Part shown: positions 51,168 to 59,085 of the stretch, one piece after another
Layout of the letters: every line of letters begins with the position of its first letter
Numbering within the stretch: the first letter of the stretch is position 1
NCBI GenBank assembly: GCA_000721375.1
Contig: JOGW01000001.1
Location: forward strand, 1-64,000
Origin: Streptomyces sp. NRRL B-3428
GTDB lineage: Bacteria; Actinomycetota; Actinomycetes; Streptomycetales; Streptomycetaceae
Direction: 5' to 3'
DNA: 64,000 bases
Notes under the pieces: generated by a model
The model's database searches: none
The model's input: the letters and a program-made list of their open reading frames with translations, nothing else
Told to the model about the DNA's origin: nothing
Made by a program: the position numbers and the translations under genes

Positions 51168-52844
51168 TCAATCGCCGTCCGCAGCTCGGATGGCCGGGTG
51201 CGCTGCGGCGGAACCGGGTGCGCCCTCGGCGTCCGCCGTCGCGCCGCTCGCATCCGCCGTCGCGCGCCGCGCGCCCGAGGCCGGCGCGGGTTTTCCGCCG
51301 CGCGCCGCGTCGGCCGCCGCGTACAACTCGGCGGGCCGTACGCCGCTGAGCGCCGTCACCAGGTGGCCGTCGGGGCGGATGAGCAGCACGGTGTGGGCGA
51401 CCGCCTCGGGGTAGCCCTCCGCGACGAGGAGTTCGGCGGGCAGCGGCAGCGCGGTGACGGCCGCCGCGAGCCGCGGCATCACCCCGGCGGTCAGCCAGTG
51501 CCGCCGGTCCCACACCCCCGTGCCCGGCGCGACAAGGACGACCAGCATCCGCCCGCGCCCGAGCCGGTCGCGCAGCTGCACCTGAGCGCCGTCCGGCGCG
51601 GTCACCGGTACGTCCGCGATCGGCGAACCCGCCTCCGTACCCACGGTGACCTGGGACTCCGAGGGCTCGTCCAGGGCGAGCGGCGAGCGGGCGTACGTGG
51701 GCAGGGAGCCCAGCGGGCCGCGCCCCAGGTGGCCGTCGGTCAGGAGCGCGTCGTGCCCGCGCGCCGTCCCCGGCACGTAGGCCCGCAGGCCTTTGCCGCC
51801 GCGCAGTATCGGCAGCGCCTGGTCGGCGGCGCGCAGCCGGGCGGCGACCGCGGTGCGGCGCTCGGCCTGGTAGCTGTCGAGCAGCAGCTCGGACTCGCCG
51901 TGGTCGCGGCACAGGGCGAGCTTCCAGGCCAGGTTGTCGGCGTCCCGCAGCCCTTCGTCCACGCCCTGGGTGCCGAGCGCGCCGAGCAGATGCGCCGCGT
52001 CGCCCGCGAGGAAGCAGCGGCCCACGCGCCAGCGTCGTGCGAGGCGGTGGTGGACGGTGTGCACGCCGGTGTCGAGGAGTTCGTACGGGGGAGTCGTACC
52101 GCACCAGCCCGCCAGGGTGTCCCGTACGAGGGAGACCAGACGCTCGGGCGTGACCAGCTCGCTGCGGGCGGGCAGCAGCCAGTCCAGGCGCCACACGCTG
52201 TCGGCCAGCGGACGCGCGGTGATCTCGGCGGGGGCGCCGCGCCAGGGGGCCATCCGGTGCAGCAAGGCCTCGCCGGGCCAGGGCAGTTCGGCGCGCAGGG
52301 CCGCGACGGCGTGCCGCTCGACCGCCGTACGACCGGGGAAACGGACCTCGAGCAGCTTGCGCACCTTGGAGCGCGGGCCGTCGCAGCCGATCAGATAACT
52401 GCCGCGCCACCACGTGCCCTTCGGGCCGCGGGTGTGCGCGGTGACTCCGCCGGCGTCCTGCTCGATCGAGTCGAGCCGGCTGTCGACGGCCACCCTGATC
52501 AGGCGCTCCTCCTCGACGGCGGTGCGCAGCGCGGCGGTGAGGGTGTGCTGGGCGAGGTGCGCGGGGCCCGCGTCGGGTTCGTTCCCGGAGAAGACGACCT
52601 GACGCAGTTCCTGCTTACGGCGCAGTGATCGCCAGCCCGTCCACCTTGTGTCGCTCAGCGTGATCCCCGCGAGCCGCTCGACGAGGGCGCTGGTGTCCTC
52701 GCGCAGGACCAGGGTGCGGGCGGGCCGCTGTTCGTCCTTGCCGGGTCCCTCGTCGAGCACGACGGAAGGGACGCCGTGCCTGGCCAGGGCCAGGGCCGAC
52801 GTGAGGCCCACGGGTCCGGCGCCGACGATGATCACCGGGTCCAC
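51168..52844 (-). CDS. FAD-dependent aromatic monooxygenase (PHBH-like)
   Basis: 558 residues. GxGxxG FAD site VDPVIIVGAGPVGLTSALAL; the DG motif LIGCDGPRSKVRKLL; the GD motif RCFLAGDAAHLLGALGTQGV, DADNLAWKLALCRDHG; and a C-terminal thioredoxin-like domain (about 400-530) as in phenol hydroxylase and polyketide hydroxylases. It probably hydroxylates an aromatic compound at the cost of NAD(P)H. GTG 52844 is selected from AGGAGG ten bases upstream. It is not in an obvious pathway cluster. An ATGCA-N6-TGCAT palindrome 82 bases upstream may be its operator. Confidence 0.88.
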   Translation of the reverse strand: MDPVIIVGAGPVGLTSALALARHGVPSVVLDEGPGKDEQRPARTLVLREDTSALVERLAGITLSDTRWTGWRSLRRKQELRQVVFSGNEPDAGPAHLAQHTLTAALRTAVEEERLIRVAVDSRLDSIEQDAGGVTAHTRGPKGTWWRGSYLIGCDGPRSKVRKLLEVRFPGRTAVERHAVAALRAELPWPGEALLHRMAPWRGAPAEITARPLADSVWRLDWLLPARSELVTPERLVSLVRDTLAGWCGTTPPYELLDTGVHTVHHRLARRWRVGRCFLAGDAAHLLGALGTQGVDEGLRDADNLAWKLALCRDHGESELLLDSYQAERRTAVAARLRAADQALPILRGGKGLRAYVPGTARGHDALLTDGHLGRGPLGSLPTYARSPLALDEPSESQVTVGTEAGSPIADVPVTAPDGAQVQLRDRLGRGRMLVVLVAPGTGVWDRRHWLTAGVMPRLAAAVTALPLPAELLVAEGYPEAVAHTVLLIRPDGHLVTALSGVRPAELYAAADAARGGKPAPASGARRATADASGATADAEGAPGSAAAHPAIRAADGD

Positions 52845-52925
52845 GGTGCGGCGCCTCCTGCCGTCTCGGTGCTGTCGGACGTTCGGGAGAGGGCAGTTGG
52901 CGCAGGGTGCACGATCACAGAACGT

Positions 52926-52941
52926 ATGCAACCGACTGCAT
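52926..52941. promoter_or_regulatory. Operator-like inverted repeat before the monooxygenase
   Basis: ATGCA (52926-52930), six bases, TGCAT (52937-52941); with flanking bases it reads GTATGCAACCGACTGCATGC. It is typical in size and symmetry of MarR- or TetR-family sites. No regulator gene is adjacent. Confidence 0.4.
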
Positions 52942-53077
52942 GCCTCCCGAGTCAAGCCGCGTTCGGAACGCTTCCCTTCGGCGGGTTCACCGTGTTACCG
53001 GTGAGTGGTGGCCCGGGTGGTCACGGTGTGACCTCGGCCCTGGTGCTCACCGTGCGTGACCTGGCAGGATCGCCCGC

Positions 53078-54067
53078 ATGCCGCTCACACTTCCGCGCAT
53101 CAGCCGGCGCCGCGCCCTCGAAGGGGCCGCCGCCGGGCTTGTGGTGTTCGGGCTGCTGCTGTGGTGGCTGCTGCCGTTCGGTGACGATGCGCCCGGCGGG
53201 CGGATCTCGTTCAGCACGGGATCGGCGAACGGCGTCTATGAGGTGTACGGCGAGAAGCTCAAGGAAGCCGCCGCCGCCGACCTGCCCGATCTGGACGTCG
53301 ACCTGAAGGCCAGCAAGGGCTCCAAGGAGAACGTCCGGCGGGTCGCGACGGGCGAGGCGGACTTCACCATCGCCGCAGCCGACGCCGTCGAGCTGTACCA
53401 GCGCAACAGCGGACCCGGAGCGGACCGTCTGCGTGGCTGCGTACGGCTGTACGACGACTATGTCCACCTGGTGGTGCCGGGGTCGTCCAAGGTCAAGGAC
53501 GTGGCCGGCCTGAAGGACAAGCGGGTCGTGGTCGGTCCCGAGGGCTCCGGTGTACGGCTCATCGCCGAGCGCGTGCTCGGCGCGGCGGGCCTCGACATCG
53601 ACGAGGACGTCGACGCGATCGACGAGTCCTCGCAGGAGGGCACCAAGCTGTTGAAGTCGGGGACCGCCGACGCGTTCTTCTGGTCCGGCGGACTGACCAC
53701 TCCGTTCGTCCAGAAACTCTCCGCCGAGATGGACATCCGGCTCGTGGAACTCGGCTACCTGGTCGACACCCTGCACGCGCGCGGCGGCGGGTACTACCGC
53801 GCCGCCGTCATGCCCGCCGACGCGTACCCCCGCGCTCAGCGGTACCAGCCCGTGCAGACGATCGCGGTGGCCAACCTCCTGGTCACGACCGATGAGGCGG
53901 ATGCCCGGCTCACCGAGTGGCTGACGCGTCTGGTGATAGACAACCGGGACGGCATCGCCAAGGACGTGCACGCCGCGCAACTCGTCGATCTGCGCACCGC
54001 GTTGTACACGGATCCGCTGGAACTGCATGAAGGGGCCCGGCGGTATTTCCGCTCGGTGAAGCCGTAG
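53078..54067 (+). CDS. TAXI-family solute-binding protein, membrane-anchored
   Basis: 329 residues. An N-terminal hydrophobic anchor (GAAAGLVVFGLLLWWLLPFG, about 16-36) is not followed by a lipobox Cys. The body is a TAXI-type (TRAP-associated extracytoplasmic immunogenic) receptor: ISFSTGSANGVYEVYGEKLK, SKGSKENVRRVATGEADFTI, LYDDYVHLVVPGSSKVKDVA, KRVVVGPEGSGVRLIAERVL, DAFFWSGGLTTPFVQKLSAE. TAXI receptors normally work with a DctM-type permease, but none is nearby. It is convergent with gluK. A Thermus TAXI protein binds glutamate/glutamine, which makes a link with the neighbouring Glu system possible, not shown. Confidence 0.85.
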   Translation: MPLTLPRISRRRALEGAAAGLVVFGLLLWWLLPFGDDAPGGRISFSTGSANGVYEVYGEKLKEAAAADLPDLDVDLKASKGSKENVRRVATGEADFTIAAADAVELYQRNSGPGADRLRGCVRLYDDYVHLVVPGSSKVKDVAGLKDKRVVVGPEGSGVRLIAERVLGAAGLDIDEDVDAIDESSQEGTKLLKSGTADAFFWSGGLTTPFVQKLSAEMDIRLVELGYLVDTLHARGGGYYRAAVMPADAYPRAQRYQPVQTIAVANLLVTTDEADARLTEWLTRLVIDNRDGIAKDVHAAQLVDLRTALYTDPLELHEGARRYFRSVKP

Positions 54068-54086
54068 CGCTCCACCCGCGGGGGCG

Positions 54087-55514
54087 TCAGTCCGTGGGAC
54101 CGCCGACCAGGGCGGGCACCGGCCCCGTACGCGGCAGAGTGACCGTCACGCGCAGCCCGTGCGGCTCGTTCGGCGCGTAGGCGATGGCGCCGCCGCAGGA
54201 GGCGAGCAGCGCGCGGGTGATGGACAGACCGAGCCCCGAGCCGTGCACGTTCTGGTGGCGGCTGCTGCGCCAGAAGCGGTCGCCGACCCGCGTCAGCTCC
54301 TCCTCGGTGAGCCCGGGCCCTCCGTCGGCGACCACGATCGTGGTCTCCGTGCCGTCCACGGCGACGGTCACGGTGACCGTCTCACCGGACGGCGTGAACT
54401 TCAGGGCGTTGTCGACCACCGCGTCCAGCGCACTGGACAGGGCGACCGGCTCCGTCCACGCCGTCACGGCGCCGAGCCCCTCGCGGCGCAGCCCCACCCC
54501 GCGGTCCGCGGCGAGCGGCCCCCACGCGGCGACGCGCTCCGTGATGAGCGCGCCGACGTCGGTCAACCGGCCCTCCGGCTCGGCGTGTTCGGCGAGCGCG
54601 AGGTCGAGGAGGTCGTCGAGCACCTGGGCGAGGCGCTTGCCCTCGGTGCGTACGGAGGCGATCTCCGCGTTGCCCTCGGGCAGATCCAGCGCGAGCAGTT
54701 CGATCCGCAGCAGCAGGGCGGCCAGGGGGTTGCGCAACTGGTGCGAGGCGTCCGCCACGAAGGCCCGCTGCTGCTCCAGGACGTCCTCGACGTTGTCCGC
54801 CATCTCGTTGAACGAACGCGCCAGACGCCGCAGTTCGGGCGGCCCGCCGGCGACCGCGACCCGGGACTTGAGGCGGCCGGTGGCGATGTCGTGCGTGGTC
54901 GTGTCGAGCACGCGCACCGGACGCAGCACCCACCCGGTCAGCCGCAGCGCCGCACCGATCGCGAGCAGCATCGCGGCGGCCTCGCCGACCCCGATGAGCA
55001 GCCAGCCGCGCAGAATCTCGGAGCGCATCTTGCCGGTGGGCGAGTCGGTGAGCACCACCGCCACGACATCACCGTCGCGTACGACGGGCGTGGCCACGTA
55101 CAGGCGGTGGTCCTGCCAGGGCCAGATCTGCCGGGGGTCCTGGCTGCTGTGGCTGTACAGGGCGTCCTCGAAGGCCTCGCGGCCCTCGCCGTCCACGGGG
55201 ACGTGCCAGGGGTTGGAGGTGGCGATCTCCTCCTCGTTGCGGTCGAAGACCCCGGCCCTGATCCCGTACACCGTGTAGTAGCGCTCCAGGTCCGAGCGCA
55301 GGTTCTTGCGCTGCTCGCTCTCGTTCGCCCGAGGGGTCCCCGAAGCGTCCGTGACGTACTGCGCGAGTCCGGCGAAGCGGGTGGCGTCCTCGATCCGGTC
55401 CACGAACACCTTCTGCTGCTGCGCCGCCGCGAGGCTCACCGCGAGCGGGAAGCCCAGCGCGACGAGGATGCCCGCCATCAGCACGATGAGCAGCGGAAGC
55501 AGACGCGTACGCAC
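54087..55514 (-). CDS. gluK: GluK-type sensor histidine kinase
   Basis: 475 residues. TM1 (LLIVLMAGILVALGFPLAVS), a 140-residue extracellular sensor region, TM2 (IGVGEAAAMLLAIGAALRLT), then HAMP. HisKA has the phospho-acceptor His in AFVADASHQLRNPLAALLLR. HATPase_c shows VVDNALKFTPSGETVTV and VVADGGPGLTEEEL, HGSGLGLSITRALLASC. It is the sensor of the GluR/GluK pair known in S. coelicolor to detect extracellular glutamate and activate gluABCD; the assignment rests on that gene neighbourhood. Starts nine bases after the gluR stop. Confidence 0.88.
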   Translation of the reverse strand: MRTRLLPLLIVLMAGILVALGFPLAVSLAAAQQQKVFVDRIEDATRFAGLAQYVTDASGTPRANESEQRKNLRSDLERYYTVYGIRAGVFDRNEEEIATSNPWHVPVDGEGREAFEDALYSHSSQDPRQIWPWQDHRLYVATPVVRDGDVVAVVLTDSPTGKMRSEILRGWLLIGVGEAAAMLLAIGAALRLTGWVLRPVRVLDTTTHDIATGRLKSRVAVAGGPPELRRLARSFNEMADNVEDVLEQQRAFVADASHQLRNPLAALLLRIELLALDLPEGNAEIASVRTEGKRLAQVLDDLLDLALAEHAEPEGRLTDVGALITERVAAWGPLAADRGVGLRREGLGAVTAWTEPVALSSALDAVVDNALKFTPSGETVTVTVAVDGTETTIVVADGGPGLTEEELTRVGDRFWRSSRHQNVHGSGLGLSITRALLASCGGAIAYAPNEPHGLRVTVTLPRTGPVPALVGGPTD

Positions 55515-55523
55515 GAAGTGCCC

Positions 55524-56222
55524 CTATGCGGCAGGCGCGACGAGCCGGTAGCCGACGCCGCGCACCGTCTCGATCAGCGCCGGCATCCGCAGCTTCGAGC
55601 GCAGCGAGGCCACATGCACCTCAAGGGTGCGGCCGGTGCCCTCCCAGCTGGTCTGCCAGACCTCGCTGATGATCTGCTCCCGACGGAAGACCACCCCGGG
55701 CCGCTGGGCGAGCAGCGCGAGCAGATCGAACTCCTTGCGGGTCAGCTGCACCGCCTCGCCCGAGACGGTGACCTGGCGCGTGGGCAGCTCGACGTGGACG
55801 TCCCCGAGCGTGATGCCCGTCTCGATCGGACCGGTGGAGTCGTCCTGCGAGGTGCGCCGGCTCACCGCGTGGATACGGGCCAGCAACTCCCCTGTGTCGT
55901 AAGGCTTCACGACGTAGTCGTCGGCGCCGAGGTTCAGACCGTGGATACGGCTGCGGATGTCACTGCGCGCCGTCACCATGATCACCGGGGTCGAACTGCG
56001 CTTGCGGATCTTCCCGCAGACCTCGTAGCCGTCCTGGTCGGGAAGCCCGAGATCGAGCAGTACGACCCCGAAGGGCGGTTTGTCCACATGGCTCGACGGG
56101 AGCAGGGCGCGTAGCGCCTCCTCGCCGTTGCGTGCGTGCACCACGTCGAAACCGTGCCGGGCGAGAACGGCGGACAGGGCGGCGGCCACGTGGTCGTCGT
56201 CCTCGACGAGCAGCAGTCTCAT
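55524..56222 (-). CDS. gluR: GluR-type OmpR-family response regulator
   Basis: 232 residues. Receiver (MRLLLVEDDDHVAAALSAVL; acceptor Asp in VVLLDLGLPDQDGYEV; Thr in VIMVTARSDI; Lys in DDYVVKPYDTGELL). The C-terminal winged helix (about 130-228) has VQLTRKEFDLLALLAQRPGV and GRTLEVHVASLRSKLRMPAL, RGVGYRLVAP. ATG 56222 follows GAGGGGGG. In-frame starts up to 56384 lie in the repeat region and are not used. It is divergent from gluA, its expected target, with the 378-bp region of repeats between. Confidence 0.9.
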   Translation of the reverse strand: MRLLLVEDDDHVAAALSAVLARHGFDVVHARNGEEALRALLPSSHVDKPPFGVVLLDLGLPDQDGYEVCGKIRKRSSTPVIMVTARSDIRSRIHGLNLGADDYVVKPYDTGELLARIHAVSRRTSQDDSTGPIETGITLGDVHVELPTRQVTVSGEAVQLTRKEFDLLALLAQRPGVVFRREQIISEVWQTSWEGTGRTLEVHVASLRSKLRMPALIETVRGVGYRLVAPAA

Positions 56223-56280
56223 TCTGTCCCCCCTCGGTTCATCGGCGGTTCTCGCGTGTGCGGCAGGTTCGCGCATGCGG

Positions 56281-56384
56281 TGCGTACTGGTCGTGTGCGC
56301 AAGCGGTGCGCACTGGTCGTGTGCGCAAGCGGTGCGCACTGGTCGTATGGGCAAGTGGTGCGCACCGGTCATGTGCGCATGCAC
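56281..56384. repeat. 26-bp tandem repeat, four copies, in the gluR-gluA intergenic region
   Basis: Copies begin at 56281, 56307, 56333 and 56359. Each opens TGCGYACYGGTCRTGTGCGC with small changes (copy three has ATGGGC). Embedded palindromes TGCGCA recur at 56296, 56307, 56322, 56333, 56359 and 56374, at alternating 11- and 15-bp spacing. It sits between gluR and gluA but closer to gluR (58 bases from its start). Confidence 0.75.
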
Positions 56385-56430
56385 TCAGGCAGTCACGCCG
56401 ATGGACGGTGACGGCGTCAAGGCCGTTCCT

Positions 56431-56446
56431 GTTACGGGCGGGTTCC
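56431..56446 (+). promoter_or_regulatory. AfsQ1-like direct repeat before gluA
   Basis: GTTAC-N6-GTTCC, nine of ten fixed positions of the GTNAC-N6-GTNAC site described for AfsQ1 in S. coelicolor, where AfsQ1 is reported to act on the glu genes. It is 82 bases upstream of the TATGCT hexamer at 56513. Confidence 0.4.
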
Positions 56447-56534
56447 GTTATCCAGCCGGTACGCGGGGAGGGTGTCCTCTTCACGCAGTGTGTCCGGTTG
56501 CGGCCGGATCGTTATGCTCAATTTCCCCTCAGAT

Positions 56535-56561
56535 GTAATGACGCTGGTTGTACGGCATTAC
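56535..56561. promoter_or_regulatory. Inverted repeat GTAATG-N15-CATTAC just upstream of gluA
   Basis: Six-base perfect arms (56535-56540 and 56556-56561) with a 15-base spacer, 40 bases before gluA. A TATGCT -10-like hexamer at 56513-56518 and TTATG just before it lie upstream. The element might bind GluR or another regulator, or pair in the 5' leader. Confidence 0.4.
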
Positions 56562-56600
56562 TACTGTCCTCCCAACCGAGGAGGATGGAGCAAGACCCCC

Positions 56601-57377
56601 ATGGCCGAAGTATCGGTGACCAAGGACGCTGTGCCGGCGGCGGACGACCTGGTCGTGCTGAAGGACGTCAACAAGCACTTCGGCGCATTGCACGTGCTCC
56701 AGGACATCGACCTGACCATCGCCCGCGGCGAGGTCGTGGTGGTGATCGGGCCCTCGGGCTCGGGCAAGTCGACGCTGTGCCGCGCGATCAACCGCCTGGA
56801 GGGCATCGACTCCGGCAGCATCACGCTCGACGGCAAGCCGCTGCCGGCCGAAGGCCGTGAACTGGCGCGCCTGCGTGCGGATGTGGGGATGGTTTTCCAG
56901 TCCTTCAACCTCTTCGCGCACAAGACGGTTCTGGAGAACGTCACGCTGGGCCAGGTCAAGGTCCGTAAGTCGAGTAAGGCGGAGGCCGAGACGAAGGCCC
57001 GCGCCCTGCTCGACCGGGTCGGCGTCGGCGCCCAGGCGGACAAGTACCCGGCCCAGCTCTCCGGCGGCCAGCAGCAGCGCGTCGCGATCGCGCGCGCCCT
57101 GGCCATGGAGCCGAAGGTCATGCTCTTCGACGAGCCGACCTCCGCGCTCGACCCGGAGATGATCAACGAGGTGCTCGAGGTCATGCAGCAGCTCGCACGA
57201 GACGGCATGACCATGGTCGTCGTCACTCACGAAATGGGCTTCGCCCGCTCCGCCGCGAACCGTGTCGTCTTCATGGCGGATGGGCAGATCGTCGAGCAGG
57301 CGACCCCGGAGAAGTTCTTCACCGCGCCCAAGAGCGACCGGGCCAAGGACTTCCTGTCGAAGATCCTGCACCACTGA
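56601..57377 (+). CDS. gluA: GluA, ATP-binding subunit of the glutamate ABC importer
   Basis: 258 residues. Polar amino-acid uptake (PAAT) ATPase: Walker [22 protein letters not shown]-loop [23 protein letters not shown] signature [20 protein letters not shown], Walker [16 protein letters not shown], switch His in [16 protein letters not shown] 56601 lies after GGAGGATGGAG. First gene of gluABCD. The homologous Corynebacterium and S. coelicolor systems take up glutamate. Confidence 0.94.
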   Translation: MAEVSVTKDAVPAADDLVVLKDVNKHFGALHVLQDIDLTIARGEVVVVIGPSGSGKSTLCRAINRLEGIDSGSITLDGKPLPAEGRELARLRADVGMVFQSFNLFAHKTVLENVTLGQVKVRKSSKAEAETKARALLDRVGVGAQADKYPAQLSGGQQQRVAIARALAMEPKVMLFDEPTSALDPEMINEVLEVMQQLARDGMTMVVVTHEMGFARSAANRVVFMADGQIVEQATPEKFFTAPKSDRAKDFLSKILHH

Positions 57378-57430
57378 GCTCCTGTACCACTGGGCTGCTG
57401 CAACTCACCGAAAAGCAAAGGATGTTCACC

Positions 57431-58273
57431 ATGAAGCTCCGTAAGGCCGGCATCGCCACCGTCTCCGTGCTCGCGCTCGCCCTGACCGCCACCGCTTGTG
57501 GCGACGACAAGAAGGACAACGAGGGCGGCAGCGGCAGCGGCGGTGGCGACAAGATCAAGATCGGTATCAAGTTCGACCAGCCCGGCATCGGCCAGAAGAC
57601 CCCGGACGGGTTCGCGGGCTTCGACGTCGACGTCGCCACGTACGTGGCCAAGGAGCTCGGTTACGACGCGAAGAACATCGAGTTCGTACAGACCCCCAGC
57701 GCCGACCGCGAGAACGCGATCAAGCGCGGGGACGTCACGTTCATCGCCGCTTCGTACTCGATCAATGACGAGCGCGAGAAGCAGGTCGACTTCGCCGGTC
57801 CGTACCTGCTTGCCCACCAGGACCTGCTGGTGAAGTCGGACTCCGACATCAAGGAAGGCACCGACCTCAACGGCAAGAACCTTTGCTCGGTGACCGGTTC
57901 GACCTCCGCGAAGAACGTCAAGGAGAAGATCGCTCCCGACGCCAACCTCAAGGAGCTCCCCACCTACTCGGAGTGCATCGAGGGTCTGGCCGCCGGCAGC
58001 ATCGACGCGCTGACCACCGATGACTCGATCCTCGCGGGTTACGCCTCGCAGGAGCAGTTCAAGGGCAAGTTCAAGCTGGCCGGCCTGAAGCTGAGCAACG
58101 AGAACTACGGCATCGGCCTCAAGGAAGGCGACAAGGCCCTCAAGGACAAGATCAACAAGGCCCTCGAGAAGATGGTCAAGGACGGCGAATGGCAGAAGGC
58201 CGTCGACAAGAACTTCGGCCCGGCCGGCTACAAGAACGAGCCCGCCCCGGCCATCGGCAACATCGTCAAGTAA
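57431..58273 (+). CDS. gluB: GluB, glutamate-binding lipoprotein
   Basis: 280 residues. Lipoprotein signal MKLRKAGIATVSVLALALTA with lipobox TATAC (Cys-23), then a charged Gly/Ser linker. The SBP_bac_3 body has KIGIKFDQPGIGQKTPDGFA, GFDVDVATYVAKELGYDAKN, FIAASYSINDEREKQVDFAG, CSVTGSTSAKNVKEKI. It delivers glutamate to GluCD on the cell surface. ATG 57431 is preferred over 57422 because AAAGG gives proper spacing. A strong stem-loop follows the stop, which in such operons often keeps the binding-protein mRNA more abundant than the permease part. Confidence 0.93.
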   Translation: MKLRKAGIATVSVLALALTATACGDDKKDNEGGSGSGGGDKIKIGIKFDQPGIGQKTPDGFAGFDVDVATYVAKELGYDAKNIEFVQTPSADRENAIKRGDVTFIAASYSINDEREKQVDFAGPYLLAHQDLLVKSDSDIKEGTDLNGKNLCSVTGSTSAKNVKEKIAPDANLKELPTYSECIEGLAAGSIDALTTDDSILAGYASQEQFKGKFKLAGLKLSNENYGIGLKEGDKALKDKINKALEKMVKDGEWQKAVDKNFGPAGYKNEPAPAIGNIVK

Positions 58274-58343
58274 CCCTTGACCGGCGGCCTTTGAGGAACT
58301 GACCGGGCGCTCGCCCGGACCCCGCGGCCGCGGCTTTTCGACG

Positions 58344-58384
58344 ACGCGTCACCCGGTCCTGAAACACCGGACCGGGTGGCGCGT
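58344..58384 (+). terminator. Stem-loop between gluB and gluC (partial terminator/stabiliser)
   Basis: ACGCGTCACCCGGTCC pairs with GGACCGGGTGGCGCGT over 16 bases (one G-U) across a nine-base loop. No U tract. It lies 70 bases after gluB and 32 before gluC and probably reduces read-through, giving more GluB than GluCD. Confidence 0.6.
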
Positions 58385-58416
58385 CCGGCCAACGACACGC
58401 GGAAGCGCGGGAGATC

Positions 58417-59085
58417 GTGTTCGACTTTCTTGAGGGTTACGACCTGATAGGGGCCTTCTGGACGACGGTGCAGCTCACCGTCTTCTCCGGCATAGGCGCC
58501 CTGGTCCTGGGCACCTTGCTGGCCGCCATGCGGGTCAGCCCGGTGCCGCTGATGCGCGGCTTCGGGACCGTGTACGTGAACGTGGTGCGGAACATTCCGC
58601 TCACCGTGATCATCGTCTTCACCTCGCTGGGTCTGGCCGACATCTTTGGCTGGACGATGGGTGCGGCCAAGGACTTCCAGCTCCAGGGCTTCCGGCTCGC
58701 GGTGCTCGGCCTCGCCGCGTACACCGCCGCGTTCGTCTGTGAGGCGGTGCGCTCGGGTATCAACACCGTGCCCGTCGGGCAGGCGGAGGCGGCCCGGGCC
58801 ATCGGTCTCAACTTCACCCAGGTGCTGACCCTGGTCGTCCTTCCCCAGGCGTTCCGTTCGGTGGTGGGCCCGCTCACCAACGTACTGATCGCGCTGACGA
58901 AGAACACCACGGTCGCGGCGGCCATCACCGTCGCCGAGGCCGGTCTGCTGATGAAGGGGATCATCGAGACCGAGGCCCAGACCATCCTCACAGCGGCGGT
59001 CTTCGCCTTCGGATTCGTGGTTCTCACCATGCCGACCGGATTCCTCCTCGGCTGGGTCGGCAAGCGTGTGGCGGTGAAGCGATGA
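58417..59085 (+). CDS. gluC: GluC, permease subunit of the glutamate ABC importer
   Basis: 222 residues, about five membrane segments. PAAT permease features: FWTTVQLTVFSGIGALVLGT, VYVNVVRNIPLTVIIVFTSL and the EAA loop GQAEAARAIGLNFTQVLTLV. GTG 58417 has GGGAG just upstream. Its stop overlaps the start of gluD (ATGA). It pairs with GluD around the GluA dimer. Confidence 0.93.
   Translation: MFDFLEGYDLIGAFWTTVQLTVFSGIGALVLGTLLAAMRVSPVPLMRGFGTVYVNVVRNIPLTVIIVFTSLGLADIFGWTMGAAKDFQLQGFRLAVLGLAAYTAAFVCEAVRSGINTVPVGQAEAARAIGLNFTQVLTLVVLPQAFRSVVGPLTNVLIALTKNTTVAAAITVAEAGLLMKGIIETEAQTILTAAVFAFGFVVLTMPTGFLLGWVGKRVAVKR

Noticed and set aside
52845-52955. A second Cys-rich leader peptide before the monooxygenase (CDRAPCANC reading)
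   Set aside because: It is an in-frame upstream extension of the monooxygenase with no stop between, so it is not a separate leader ORF.
56281-56384. CRISPR-like array
   Set aside because: The 26-bp repeats are directly adjacent with no unique spacers, so this is a simple tandem repeat.
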